The notes under the pieces were generated by a model, which ran no database searches, had not been told where the DNA came from, and saw nothing but the letters and a program-made list of their open reading frames with translations. Of a stretch of 36,821 nucleotides of DNA, positions 1-8,460 are shown piece by piece. Each line of letters starts with the position of its first letter. Within the stretch, counting starts at the first letter, position 1. Source of the DNA: Pseudomonadota bacterium (GTDB lineage Bacteria; Pseudomonadota; Alphaproteobacteria; Caulobacterales; Caulobacteraceae); NCBI GenBank assembly GCA_019348195.1, contig JAHWJX010000018.1:1-36821 (forward strand). The letters are read 5' to 3'. The translations under genes were made by a program, and so were the position numbers.

Positions 1-357
1 CAGGCTCACAAGAATCCAGGGCAGGAAAGGTGAGCTCACCCCGCCGTAGAAATAGGAGCCGAACAGGGACGCGAAGGCCAGGATCTCCACCGACAGCAGG
101 GCGGCCAGCTGTAGGTCCTTGGTCCACTTCAGCACAAAGGGGAGCGCCCAGAAGGACCAGATCGCGACGATCATGGTCCAACACGCCGCCCCGTGCCCCA
201 CGTCCGACAGATACAGGAAGAGGCTCATGGACTGGGCCATGGCCGGGCCGAACAGGTGGGTGAAGACGAAATTGCGGGCCAGCCCAAGCTCTGAGCGTTC
301 CAGCTTCGCCTGGTCCGGGACGAACCAGTCGATCAATTTCAGGACCGAGTTCCACAT
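1..357 (-). CDS. Membrane sensor histidine kinase, N-terminal part only (cut by window edge)
   Basis: Reading the minus strand from the ATG at 357 gives 119 uninterrupted codons running off the left edge. The protein starts MWNSVLKLIDWFVPDQ and is dominated by hydrophobic segments, consistent with three or more membrane helices. It aligns by eye with the N-terminal membrane domain of the kinase at 498-1949: both have a short amphipathic start ending in F-[VI]-P, then A-R-x-F near residues 27-37 followed by TH/SH-L-x-G-P, and the identical stretch YFYGGVSSP at the end of a helix. This makes it a divergently transcribed paralogue. The kinase domain itself lies outside the window, so the call as kinase is inferred from the paralogue. 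It could also be a membrane sensor with another output domain. Confidence 0.7.
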   Translation of the reverse strand, partial: MWNSVLKLIDWFVPDQAKLERSELGLARNFVFTHLFGPAMAQSMSLFLYLSDVGHGAACWTMIVAIWSFWALPFVLKWTKDLQLAALLSVEILAFASLFGSYFYGGVSSPFLPWILVSL

Positions 358-497
358 GTCGCGCGTCGCCCTCGAGAGACGGGCAGAACAGCACGGGCCG
401 CTTAAGAAGCCGTGCACCGGCGTGGAGCGACCGAAACGCCATCTTAAGAGCCCGCGTCCAACCTGCGCCAAGCGTTAGCAGGGAACCAGCTTCCAAC
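358..497. promoter_or_regulatory. Divergent promoter region between two paralogous sensor kinases
   Basis: These 140 bp separate the starts of two homologous genes that are transcribed away from each other, so both promoters must lie here. The sequence holds two copies of CTTAAGA, at 401-407 and 443-449, 42 bp apart (about four helical turns), one nearer to each gene. Their spacing suggests sites for one shared regulator, but this is inference. No convincing -35/-10 pair was identified by eye. Confidence 0.4.
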
Positions 498-1949
498 ATG
501 TCCACAGAATCGGCGTCCAAGTTCGCCTGGCTCGACCGGCTTGTGGACGGGTTCATTCCGGCGACGATCGCCGCGCAGCGCGAGGAACGTCAGCGCGCGC
601 GCATGTTCCTGATCAGCCACTTGTGCGGACCCTTCATCGGCAGCGTGGTGCCGCTGACCTTGTTCATGCTGGACCCCACGCCGGGGTACCCCACCGTTGT
701 TCTGGCCATCTCCATCTTCGCCTTTTGGCTGTTTCCGCCCATCCTGCGGTCGATCGGCCGCTACAATCTGCTCGCCTTTGTCTCCATCCAGAACCTGATC
801 TTCGCCATCCTTTGGAGCTGCTACTTCTACGGCGGCGTAAGCTCGCCAACCTTGGCCTGGGTGCTCAACATCCCGCTGATCGCCTTCATGTATCTGGGCC
901 AGTCCCGGACCCTGCGCCTGGTGTTCCTGGCCCAGTTCGCCTTGAACTTCCTGATCTTCGCGGCCGTTCACATGTTTCTGCCCAAGGTGGTCGACGACAC
1001 GCCGTTGCTGGCGCTGCAGGGCCTGGGCGTGATCTCGACGCTGGGCGCCGCCGGCTATTGCGCCATGATGGCGCTCTACTACGCCAAGATCCTGGCCTCG
1101 GGGGTGGAGCTCGAAACGGAGATGCGCGGCCACCTCGCGACCGCCGCCGAGCTTCGTAGCGCCACGGCGGAAGCCGAACGCGCCAGCGCCGCCAAAGCCG
1201 AGTTCCTGGCCAGGATGAGCCACGAATTGCGCACACCTCTGAACGCGGTGATCGGCTACAGCCAGATGCTGCTGGAGGACGCGCAGGACGAGGGCGACCA
1301 GAGCGGCGCCGCCGACCTCGAGCGCATCCACGGCGCCGGCCACCACCTGCTCCGGCTGGTCAACGAGGTGCTGGATCTCTCCAAGATCGAGGCCGGCAAG
1401 ATGGAGCTCACCTCGGAAGAGGTCGACGTGGCCGCCCTGCTCACCGACATCGTGGACCGTCACCGGAACGCGGCGGCGGCGAACGGCGACGACTTGGTGC
1501 TGGACCTGGCCCCGGACCTGCGAACCATAGTCTGCGATCCCAAGAAGACCGCTCAAGCCATATCCCATATCGTCGACAACGCCGTGAAGTTCACCAAGGA
1601 CGGCCGGGTGGTCGTCTCCGCCCGCCGCACGCTGGCGTTGGAAGGCGAACAGATCGCCGTGGAGGTCTGGGACACGGGCATCGGCATGGCGCCCGAGACC
1701 ATCCCGAGCTTGTTCGAAAATTTCAACGTGGCCGAGGACGCCACCTCCAGCAAATACGGCGGCACGGGGTTAGGCTTGGCGCTGAGCCTCCGGCTTTGCC
1801 GCCTCATGGGCGGGGATCTGTCGGCGGAAAGCCAGTTGGGCGTCGGCAGCGTGTTCACCATCCACCTGCCCACCCGTCCTCTCGCCCGAGCTGCGGTCGC
1901 CGACCCGGACGCCTGGGACGAGGATCTCGACCGCCTTCAGGCCGCCTGA
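498..1949 (+). CDS. Multi-pass membrane sensor histidine kinase
   Basis: A 483-residue protein that should sense an unknown signal in or near the membrane and autophosphorylate. Residues about 37-196 hold roughly six hydrophobic segments, followed by a linker rich in Ala and Glu (about 200-235) likely to be coiled coil. The HisKA domain carries SHELRTP with the phosphoacceptor at His242. The HATPase domain has the N box (Asn361 in DNAVKF), the G1 box DTGIGM (about 392-397), an F box (FENF) and the G2 box GGTGLGL (about 421-427), so it looks catalytically complete. No periplasmic PAS or Cache domain is visible; sensing is probably by the membrane helices. The response regulator gene follows after 13 bp and is the likely partner. 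The membrane domain is shared with the divergent gene at 1-357. ATG 498 is chosen because the alignment with the paralogue begins soon after it; the ribosome-binding site is weak. Confidence 0.9.
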   Translation: MSTESASKFAWLDRLVDGFIPATIAAQREERQRARMFLISHLCGPFIGSVVPLTLFMLDPTPGYPTVVLAISIFAFWLFPPILRSIGRYNLLAFVSIQNLIFAILWSCYFYGGVSSPTLAWVLNIPLIAFMYLGQSRTLRLVFLAQFALNFLIFAAVHMFLPKVVDDTPLLALQGLGVISTLGAAGYCAMMALYYAKILASGVELETEMRGHLATAAELRSATAEAERASAAKAEFLARMSHELRTPLNAVIGYSQMLLEDAQDEGDQSGAADLERIHGAGHHLLRLVNEVLDLSKIEAGKMELTSEEVDVAALLTDIVDRHRNAAAANGDDLVLDLAPDLRTIVCDPKKTAQAISHIVDNAVKFTKDGRVVVSARRTLALEGEQIAVEVWDTGIGMAPETIPSLFENFNVAEDATSSKYGGTGLGLALSLRLCRLMGGDLSAESQLGVGSVFTIHLPTRPLARAAVADPDAWDEDLDRLQAA

Positions 1950-1962
1950 GCGCGTTCGTCTC

Positions 1963-2328
1963 ATGCCCAAGATCCTGTTGGTGGAAGACAATGAGCTGAA
2001 CCGGGACATGCTGACCCGGCGGCTCCAGAAGCACGGCTTCGAGGTGGCGTGCGCGCTCGACGGACCCTCCGGCGTGGAGATGGCGCTCTCCGAAGCCCCC
2101 GACCTGATCCTGATGGACGTCGCCCTGGGCGCCATGGACGGATGGGAAGCCACGCAGTTGATCAAGGCCCGCGCGTCCACCGCCGCCATCCCGGTGATCG
2201 CACTCACCGCCCACGCCCTGGCCAGCGATCGCGACCGAAGCGTGGAGGTCGGCTGCGCCGACTTCGACACCAAGCCGATCGACCTTCCTCGCCTGCTCGG
2301 CAAGATCAACGCCTGCCTGAACGCCTGA
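1963..2328 (+). CDS. Single-domain response regulator (CheY/DivK type)
   Basis: A 121-residue stand-alone receiver domain with no output domain. The acidic pocket E8-D9, the phosphoacceptor Asp52 in LILMDV, the conserved Thr82 in ALTAHA and Lys105 in TKP are all present. It lies 13 bp downstream of the membrane kinase and is probably cotranscribed with it, so it is likely phosphorylated by that kinase. Receivers of this kind act by protein-protein contact or as phosphate shuttles, as with DivK in Caulobacter or LqsR-like regulators. DivK identity itself cannot be claimed: the receiver family is large and the conserved aromatic switch residue before the KP motif is in a slightly unusual context (DFDTKP). 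Confidence 0.9.
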   Translation: MPKILLVEDNELNRDMLTRRLQKHGFEVACALDGPSGVEMALSEAPDLILMDVALGAMDGWEATQLIKARASTAAIPVIALTAHALASDRDRSVEVGCADFDTKPIDLPRLLGKINACLNA

Positions 2329-2387
2329 ACCTCATTCGTCGCCTAGTCTCCATCAGGATTGCCGAGGCCTGAACAAATGATCGTCCG

Positions 2388-2402
2388 TTAACTTGTTGTT
2401 AG
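2388..2402 (+). promoter_or_regulatory. CtrA-like box upstream of the alpha-oxoamine synthase gene
   Basis: The sequence TTAACTTGTTGTTAG matches TTAA-N7-TTAA with one mismatch (last base G). That consensus is the known binding site of the cell-cycle regulator CtrA in Caulobacterales. It lies about 115 bp upstream of the 2518 start, in the 189 bp gap after the response regulator. A second TTAAC half-site occurs at 2460-2464. Whether CtrA exists in this genome or binds here is unknown. Confidence 0.35.
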
Positions 2403-2434
2403 GCTTACTCAAGTACAACTAGATTAGGGACTAT

Positions 2435-2453
2435 TTTGCGCCGTCGGCGCAAA
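2435..2453. repeat. Perfect 8-bp inverted repeat with 3-base centre
   Basis: TTTGCGCC-GTC-GGCGCAAA forms a perfect dyad about 65 bp upstream of the alpha-oxoamine synthase start. It is not followed by a T-run on either strand, so a classical terminator is unlikely; a binding site for a dimeric regulator, or an RNA hairpin in the 5' leader, fits better. It sits between the CtrA-like box and the ribosome-binding site. Confidence 0.45.
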
Positions 2454-2517
2454 GGATGATTAACCCGCTCACTGTACAGCTTGCCTCCAAGCCCGAAGAA
2501 CACGGGCAGGAGACACC

Positions 2518-3864
2518 ATGCTGACCGCAGCGACCACAGCCTACACCGCGCCGGGCTCCCTCGGGGGCAGCATGCGCGACTTCCGCGTCCCCAAGGGCGC
2601 CGACCTCCTGAAGCGCATTGAAGGCTTCTACGCCTGGCAGAATGCGCGCCGCACCAGCGGTTTGTGGCCGTTCTCGCGCGCCACCGAAGGCGGCCCGCAG
2701 CACGTGACCAGCGCCCGCGACGACCGCGGCGCCAGCAACCGCGGCGTCAACTTCGCCTCGCAGGATTATCTGAGCCTGTCCAATCACCCGGCGATCAAGC
2801 AGACCGCCGTCGACACCATCACCGAATACGGCGTGCACAGCGCGGGCTCCCCCGCGCTCGTCGGCAACACCACCCACTCCATAACTTTGGAGCGTCGCAT
2901 CGGAGACTTCCTCAAGATGGAGGAGGTCGTGCTCTATCCCACCGGCTTCGCCGCGGGCTTCGGCGTGATCAAGGGCCTGGTGCGCACCTCGGACCACATC
3001 GTGATGGACGCCCTGGCCCATACCTGCCTGCAGGAAGGAGCCTCGGCGGCCACCAAGAACGTCTATCTCTTCCGCCACAACCAGGTGGAGGAGTGCCGCC
3101 GCTGGCTGGCCCAGATCCGGGCCAAGGACACCGAGAACGGCATCATGGTGGTGACGGAGAGCCTGTTCTCCATGGACTCCGACACCCCGGACATCCGCGC
3201 GATGCAGGAGCTCTGCCGCGAGTTCAACGCGACCCTGATGGTCGACGTCGCCCATGACCTGGGCAACTTGGGCGAGGACGGCACGGGCTTCATCGGCGCG
3301 CAGGGCATGCTGGGCGAAGTGGACCTGGTGATGGGCTCCTTCTCCAAGACCTTCGGCTCCAACGGCGGCTTCGTCGCCTGCAAGACCCGGGCGATCAAGG
3401 AGTACCTGAAGTTCTTCTCGACCTCGAACACCTTCTCCAACGCACTGTCGCCGGTCCAGGCGGCCACGGTGGGCAAAGCCTTCGACATCATCGCCGACGA
3501 AGAGGGCAAGTCGCTCCGTCAGGCGCTGATGACCAATGTGCTGAACCTGCGGTCCAGCCTGGAAACCGCAGGCTTCGAGGTCTACGGCGACCCCTCCGCC
3601 ATCGTCTGCGTCAAGGTGGGCCAGGAGAGCCTGGCCCGTCTGATCAGCCGGCGTCTTCCGGAGATGGGCCTGATCGCCAACCTGGTGGAATACCCGGCCG
3701 TGCCCAAGGGCCAGGCCCGCTTCCGCATGCAGGTGATGAGCAACCACACGCCGCAGAACATCGCGGACGCCGTGAGCATACTGCGCCAGGCCCACGACGC
3801 AGCCGCCGTGGAGCTGGCGCAGCTGAACGCACCGGCCGAGGTCGATACACGAGTCGCCGCCTAG
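2518..3864 (+). CDS. PLP-dependent alpha-oxoamine synthase-type enzyme (class II aminotransferase fold)
   Basis: A 448-residue member of the family that condenses an amino acid with an acyl thioester (serine palmitoyltransferase, KBL, BioF, HemA, CqsA). Visible marks: DYLSLSNHP near residues 83-91, the ring-stacking His168 in MDALAH, Asp243 and His246 in VDVAHD, and the PLP Schiff-base Lys277 in GSFSKTFG followed by GGF. The usual D-E-A-H-S loop of serine palmitoyltransferases reads D-V-A-H-D, so substrate assignment to sphingolipid synthesis is unsafe. There is an N-terminal extension of about 70 residues before the core. AGGAG at 2508-2512 fixes the ATG at 2518. It lies alone, with no acyl-carrier or ceramide genes nearby, directly after a sensor kinase/receiver pair, with its own upstream motifs and a terminator behind it. 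The family call is firm; the reaction is unknown. Autoinducer synthesis (CqsA-like) or a sphingoid-base step are both possible. Confidence 0.85.
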   Translation: MLTAATTAYTAPGSLGGSMRDFRVPKGADLLKRIEGFYAWQNARRTSGLWPFSRATEGGPQHVTSARDDRGASNRGVNFASQDYLSLSNHPAIKQTAVDTITEYGVHSAGSPALVGNTTHSITLERRIGDFLKMEEVVLYPTGFAAGFGVIKGLVRTSDHIVMDALAHTCLQEGASAATKNVYLFRHNQVEECRRWLAQIRAKDTENGIMVVTESLFSMDSDTPDIRAMQELCREFNATLMVDVAHDLGNLGEDGTGFIGAQGMLGEVDLVMGSFSKTFGSNGGFVACKTRAIKEYLKFFSTSNTFSNALSPVQAATVGKAFDIIADEEGKSLRQALMTNVLNLRSSLETAGFEVYGDPSAIVCVKVGQESLARLISRRLPEMGLIANLVEYPAVPKGQARFRMQVMSNHTPQNIADAVSILRQAHDAAAVELAQLNAPAEVDTRVAA

Positions 3865-3884
3865 GCATAGCCGCTGAACAAGAA

Positions 3885-3918
3885 AAAGGGCCGCCTCCGG
3901 AAGGGGGCGGCCCTTTCT
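3885..3918. terminator. Bidirectional Rho-independent terminator
   Basis: AAAGGGCCGCC (3885-3895) pairs perfectly with GGCGGCCCTTT (3906-3916), leaving a 10-base loop. The stem ends in T-rich sequence on the plus strand and, because of the AAAAA at 3883-3887, also on the minus strand. It lies between the converging ends of the genes at 2518-3864 and 3961-5253 and should stop transcription from both. Confidence 0.85.
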
Positions 3919-3960
3919 ACATCAAACGCAGCCCGCCGTAGCAGGCCTGGGGGACCCGGT

Positions 3961-5253
<1,293 letters not shown>

Positions 5254-5390
5254 TGATCTGTCCAGGGTACGTCAGCCGGGTTTCAAGTCCCATCATCAGG
5301 CCGCGTGGTTAACGTACCGCCAACGGAAGCAGGCCAGACTTCCTTAAGCACTCCGCTTCACTATGCGGGGCAGACCGCTCGAGGCTGCTC

Positions 5391-6035
5391 ATGTCCCGCT
5401 CCATCCTGGCGTTTTGCGCCACCATTCTTTTTGGAGCGGTCGCGACCGCCGCCGCCGCCCAGGACGGGAGGTGGTACCTCCATCTGGGGCCGGGCCAGCT
5501 GAGCCCTGACGAGTCGGCGGAAATCGAAGCTGGCGGAGCGCCCTTCGCCGGCGCCGACGTGTCGATCGACTCCTCGATCACGGCTGCGGTGGAGATCGGC
5601 CGCTTTGTGACGCCCGAGATCGCCGTCTCGCTCACCGGCGGCCTTCCGCCTACCGAGGACGTGAACGGCGCGGGCGCCCTGGCCTTTGCGGGTAAGTTAG
5701 GCGAGCTTCAATACGGACCCGGCGCGCTTACCGCGCACTATCACTTCAACCGGCAGGGCCGGATCCAGCCCTATGTCGGCGTAGGCGTAGCGCTCATGGT
5801 TGTGTTCAAGGACGATGACGCCGCCGCGACGGACCTCGAGGTCGAAAACGCCGCCGGCCCGGCCGTCCAGCTCGGCGCCGACCTGATGTTCAACGACCGC
5901 TTCGGCGCCTTCATCGACTACAAAAAGGCCTTCTTCGACACGGAAGCGACCGGGAGGCTCGGACCCGCGCCCTTCACCGCCGACATCCAGGTCGATCCCG
6001 CCTTCCTGCACGCCGGCCTGTCCGTCCGCTTCTAG
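5391..6035 (+). CDS. OmpW-family outer membrane protein
   Basis: A 214-residue protein with a clear signal peptide (cleavage probably after AAAA, near residue 22) followed by alternating hydrophobic strands and a C-terminal Arg-Phe, as expected for a small outer-membrane beta-barrel. The middle has AHYHFNRQGRIQPYVGVGVA, close to the OmpW hallmark (TxxxxYHF...PYVGxG), and a later GAFIDYKK strand matching the OmpW D-x-[RK] segment. OmpW proteins form an eight-stranded barrel with a narrow hydrophobic channel; the cargo here is unknown. It is divergent from the REC-kinase gene (137 bp gap) and stands alone upstream of the arginine operon, on the same strand but 236 bp away. Confidence 0.8.
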   Translation: MSRSILAFCATILFGAVATAAAAQDGRWYLHLGPGQLSPDESAEIEAGGAPFAGADVSIDSSITAAVEIGRFVTPEIAVSLTGGLPPTEDVNGAGALAFAGKLGELQYGPGALTAHYHFNRQGRIQPYVGVGVALMVVFKDDDAAATDLEVENAAGPAVQLGADLMFNDRFGAFIDYKKAFFDTEATGRLGPAPFTADIQVDPAFLHAGLSVRF

Positions 6036-6115
6036 GACGCGAGCCGCCGCCTCTGACCTGACCTCGCGACGCCGGTCGCGCGGAGCTCTCGGCGAGTTTC
6101 TTGGCGCGGAGCGGA

Positions 6116-6142
6116 AAGCCCCACAGCATCCGGACGGGGCTT
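6116..6142 (+). terminator. Possible terminator hairpin after the OmpW gene
   Basis: AAGCCCC (6116-6122) pairs with GGGGCTT (6136-6142) around a 13-base loop, about 80 bp past the OmpW stop. No T-run follows (GTGATC), so it may act weakly or not at all. It lies in the 236 bp gap before argC, which otherwise contains no gene. Confidence 0.3.
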
Positions 6143-6246
6143 GTGATCAAAGCCGCCCGAAATCCTGTACGATAGCCCCCGCCGCGCGCGGAACCCGTGG
6201 CTTGACGCCGCTCGCCTCGGCACAAGGCGTCGAAGCGGACGCCTAG

Positions 6247-6264
6247 CTTGCATCAATATGCAGG
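6247..6264. promoter_or_regulatory. Candidate ARG box (ArgR operator) at the start of the arg operon
   Basis: The core TGCAT-CAAT-ATGCA (6249-6262) is a perfect 5-4-5 dyad, and outer bases C6247 and G6264 also pair. It has the architecture of the ArgR operator (E. coli TGAAT-N4-ATTCA) with symmetrical A-to-C changes in each half, and as I recall it resembles actinobacterial ARG boxes more closely. A weaker dyad, ATGC-N6-GCAT at 6272-6285, lies one to two helical turns downstream. The box overlaps the leader just ahead of the argC ATG, a position suited to repression, and argR is in the same operon. A TTGACGC at 6202-6208 may be the -35 element; no good -10 was found. Confidence 0.55.
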
Positions 6265-6271
6265 CAGACGT

Positions 6272-7303
6272 ATGCACCACCGCATGGTGATCAGAGCGGC
6301 CGTCTTGGGGGGATCGGGCTTCGCCGGTGCGGAGTTGCTGCGCCTGTGCGCCGGACATCCCGCTATTCGTCCCGTGGCCGTGTTCGGCGACAGCCAGGCC
6401 GGTCAGGCCGTCGCGGAGGCCTTGCCGCACCTAGCCAACGCCTATCCAGGTCTCAAGATCGACCGGTTCACGCCTGACCTTCTGGACGGGATCGACCTGG
6501 TATTCGCCGCCCTCCCGCACGGGCGATCCCAGACCATCGCCGGCGCCGTGCTCGACCGTGGAATACCCTTTGTCGACCTCGGCGCGGATTTCCGGCTCAA
6601 AAGCGTGGATGAATATGCAGCTTGGTACGGCGAGCCGCACGGCGCTCCCGAGCTTGTCGGCCGGTTCGCCTACGGCCTGCCCGAGATCGACCGCGCCGCC
6701 GTGCGGAACGCGCGGGCCGTGGCCGCGCCCGGCTGCTATCCCACCGCCGCCATCCTTGCGCTGAAGCCGCTGCTCGACGCCGGCCTGGTCGAGCGCCGCG
6801 GCATCGTGGTGGACGCCATGTCGGGCGTGTCCGGCGCGGGCCGGGGTTTGAAGCAGGAGACGCATTTCTGCACCGTGGACGAGTCGGTGGCCGCATACGG
6901 CCTGCTCAGCCACAGACACACGGCCGAGATGGAGCAGGCGCTGGCCGCCCAGCTCCTGTTCACGCCGCACCTCGTTCCGATGAACCGCGGGATGTTGGCC
7001 ACCTGCCACGGCGTGGCCGCGGGCGGGATGGACGCGGACGCGCCGCTGGAGGCCCTCCGGGCGGCCTATGCGGACGAGCCCTTCGTTCAGGTGTCCAGCA
7101 CGCCGCCCCAGACCAAGTGGACGCTGGGCTCCAACGCCGTGCACCTCACCGCTCGTTACGACGCCCGGACCGGCCGCGTGGTGGCGGTCGCCGCGCTGGA
7201 CAATCTGGTGAAGGGCGCGGCGGGGCAGATGCTCCAATGCGCTAATCTGATGCTGGGCCTGCCCGAAGCGGCCGGCCTTTCCGCCTGCGGAGTCTACCCA
7301 TGA
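6272..7303 (+). CDS. argC: N-acetyl-gamma-glutamyl-phosphate reductase
   Basis: Third step of arginine synthesis: NADPH-dependent reduction of N-acetylglutamyl phosphate to the semialdehyde, in the cytoplasm. The 343-residue protein has the Rossmann motif GGSGFAG (about 13-19), the catalytic Cys155 in APGCYPTA, and His216 in SHRHTAEM. It is the longer (type 1) form. First gene of a coupled operon: its stop overlaps the argJ start in ATGA. The start is uncertain. TTG 6248, ATG 6272 and ATG 6284 are all in frame; 6272 has a weak AGG at 6262-6264 and keeps the ARG-box core upstream of translation, while 6284 gives the more usual N-terminus [10 protein letters not shown]. Confidence 0.93.
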   Translation: MHHRMVIRAAVLGGSGFAGAELLRLCAGHPAIRPVAVFGDSQAGQAVAEALPHLANAYPGLKIDRFTPDLLDGIDLVFAALPHGRSQTIAGAVLDRGIPFVDLGADFRLKSVDEYAAWYGEPHGAPELVGRFAYGLPEIDRAAVRNARAVAAPGCYPTAAILALKPLLDAGLVERRGIVVDAMSGVSGAGRGLKQETHFCTVDESVAAYGLLSHRHTAEMEQALAAQLLFTPHLVPMNRGMLATCHGVAAGGMDADAPLEALRAAYADEPFVQVSSTPPQTKWTLGSNAVHLTARYDARTGRVVAVAALDNLVKGAAGQMLQCANLMLGLPEAAGLSACGVYP

Positions 7304-8460
7304 GCGTTACGGCGGCCGAAGGCTTCGTCGCAGGCGGCCTGCATTGCGGCGTCAAGACCAGCCGACCCGATCTGGCTCTGCTGGTCACCGACGACGGGCG
7401 CCCGGTTCCAACCGCCGCCGTGTTCACCCGAAATCGCTTCCGCGCGCCCCCGGTCGACGCCGACGTCGAGCGCATGGCGGTCACCAGGGGCATGATCGCG
7501 GGCGTGGTGGTCAGCTCCGGCAACGCCAATGCAGGCACGGGAGAACGCGGGCGCCGCGACGCGGAGGCCATGAGCGAGGCCGCCGCCCGAGCGGTGGGCT
7601 GCGCGGCCGAGGCCATGCTGGTCTGCTCGACCGGGGTCATCGGCGAGCCGCTGCCGATCAGCAAGATCCTGACCGCCATCCCCCGGCTGGCGGGGGCGCT
7701 GTCGCGCGACGGGGGCATCCGCGCCGCCCAGGGCATACTCACCACGGACAGCCGCACCAAGGAGGTGGTCGTGGCGGACGGGGGCTTCACCGTCGGCGGC
7801 ATGGCCAAGGGCTGCGGAATGATCAACCCCAACATGGCCACCATGCTGGCCTACCTCACCACCGACGCGGAGGTCGCGCCCGCCGACCTGCAGCGGATCC
7901 TGGCCGAGGCGGTGGACGACACCTTCAACACGCTGTCCGTGGACGGCGCCACCTCCACCAACGACACCGTGGTCCTGATGGCGTCCGGCCGCCGCGGGCC
8001 GGCGCCCCTGGCGGCGGTGGCCCGCGCGGTCCGCGCCGCTTGCGAGGACCTGACTTTGCAGATGGCGCGGGACGCCGAAGGCCGCACCAAGACCGTTCAG
8101 GTGCGCGTGACGGGCGCGGCCAGCGACGCCGAAGCGCGCGCGGCGGCCAAGGCCATCGTCCGCAACCAACTCATCAAATGTTCCTGGTACGGCGGCGACC
8201 CCTATTGGGGCCGGCTTCTGGGCGAGGTGGGCGCCACGGGCGTAGCCATGCAGGCCGACCGCGCGGGGGTGAGTTATGGCGGCGCCGTGGTGGCCGCGGG
8301 CGGCGTGGCCGCCCCGCACGACGCAGCCGCCGTGGCCGCCTACATGCGCGGCGAGGAGATCGAGGTGGAGGTGTCGCTGGGCGTGGGCGAGGGCGTGGGC
8401 AGGGCGGTGGGCGTGGACCTGGGCCCGGGCTACATCAAGGAAAACGCGGCCACCTCATGA
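7300..8460 (+). CDS. argJ: Glutamate N-acetyltransferase / amino-acid acetyltransferase
   Basis: ArgJ (ornithine acetyltransferase) recycles the acetyl group from N-acetylornithine to glutamate, so a linear ArgA/ArgE route is not required; bifunctional forms also start the pathway. The 386-residue precursor is self-cleaving: the cut should fall between Ala180 and Thr181 in [11 protein letters not shown], with Thr181 as nucleophile; the preceding KGCGM loop is conserved. The N-terminal AAVFTRNRF and the C-terminal YIKENAATS resemble actinobacterial ArgJ, whereas alphaproteobacterial ArgJ usually ends near INADYRS. This supports foreign origin. Start ATG overlaps the argC stop, and its own stop overlaps the argB start (ATGA). 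Confidence 0.94.
   Translation: MSVTAAEGFVAGGLHCGVKTSRPDLALLVTDDGRPVPTAAVFTRNRFRAPPVDADVERMAVTRGMIAGVVVSSGNANAGTGERGRRDAEAMSEAAARAVGCAAEAMLVCSTGVIGEPLPISKILTAIPRLAGALSRDGGIRAAQGILTTDSRTKEVVVADGGFTVGGMAKGCGMINPNMATMLAYLTTDAEVAPADLQRILAEAVDDTFNTLSVDGATSTNDTVVLMASGRRGPAPLAAVARAVRAACEDLTLQMARDAEGRTKTVQVRVTGAASDAEARAAAKAIVRNQLIKCSWYGGDPYWGRLLGEVGATGVAMQADRAGVSYGGAVVAAGGVAAPHDAAAVAAYMRGEEIEVEVSLGVGEGVGRAVGVDLGPGYIKENAATS

Noticed and set aside
1963-2328. Naming the single-domain receiver divK
   Set aside because: It has the same architecture, but receivers of this size are common, and plausible pairing with the adjacent kinase does not show orthology with DivK.
2518-3864. Naming the alpha-oxoamine synthase spt or cqsA
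   Set aside because: The family is clear but the active-site loop differs from both, and no sphingolipid or known autoinducer gene is adjacent. A gene symbol would overstate the evidence.
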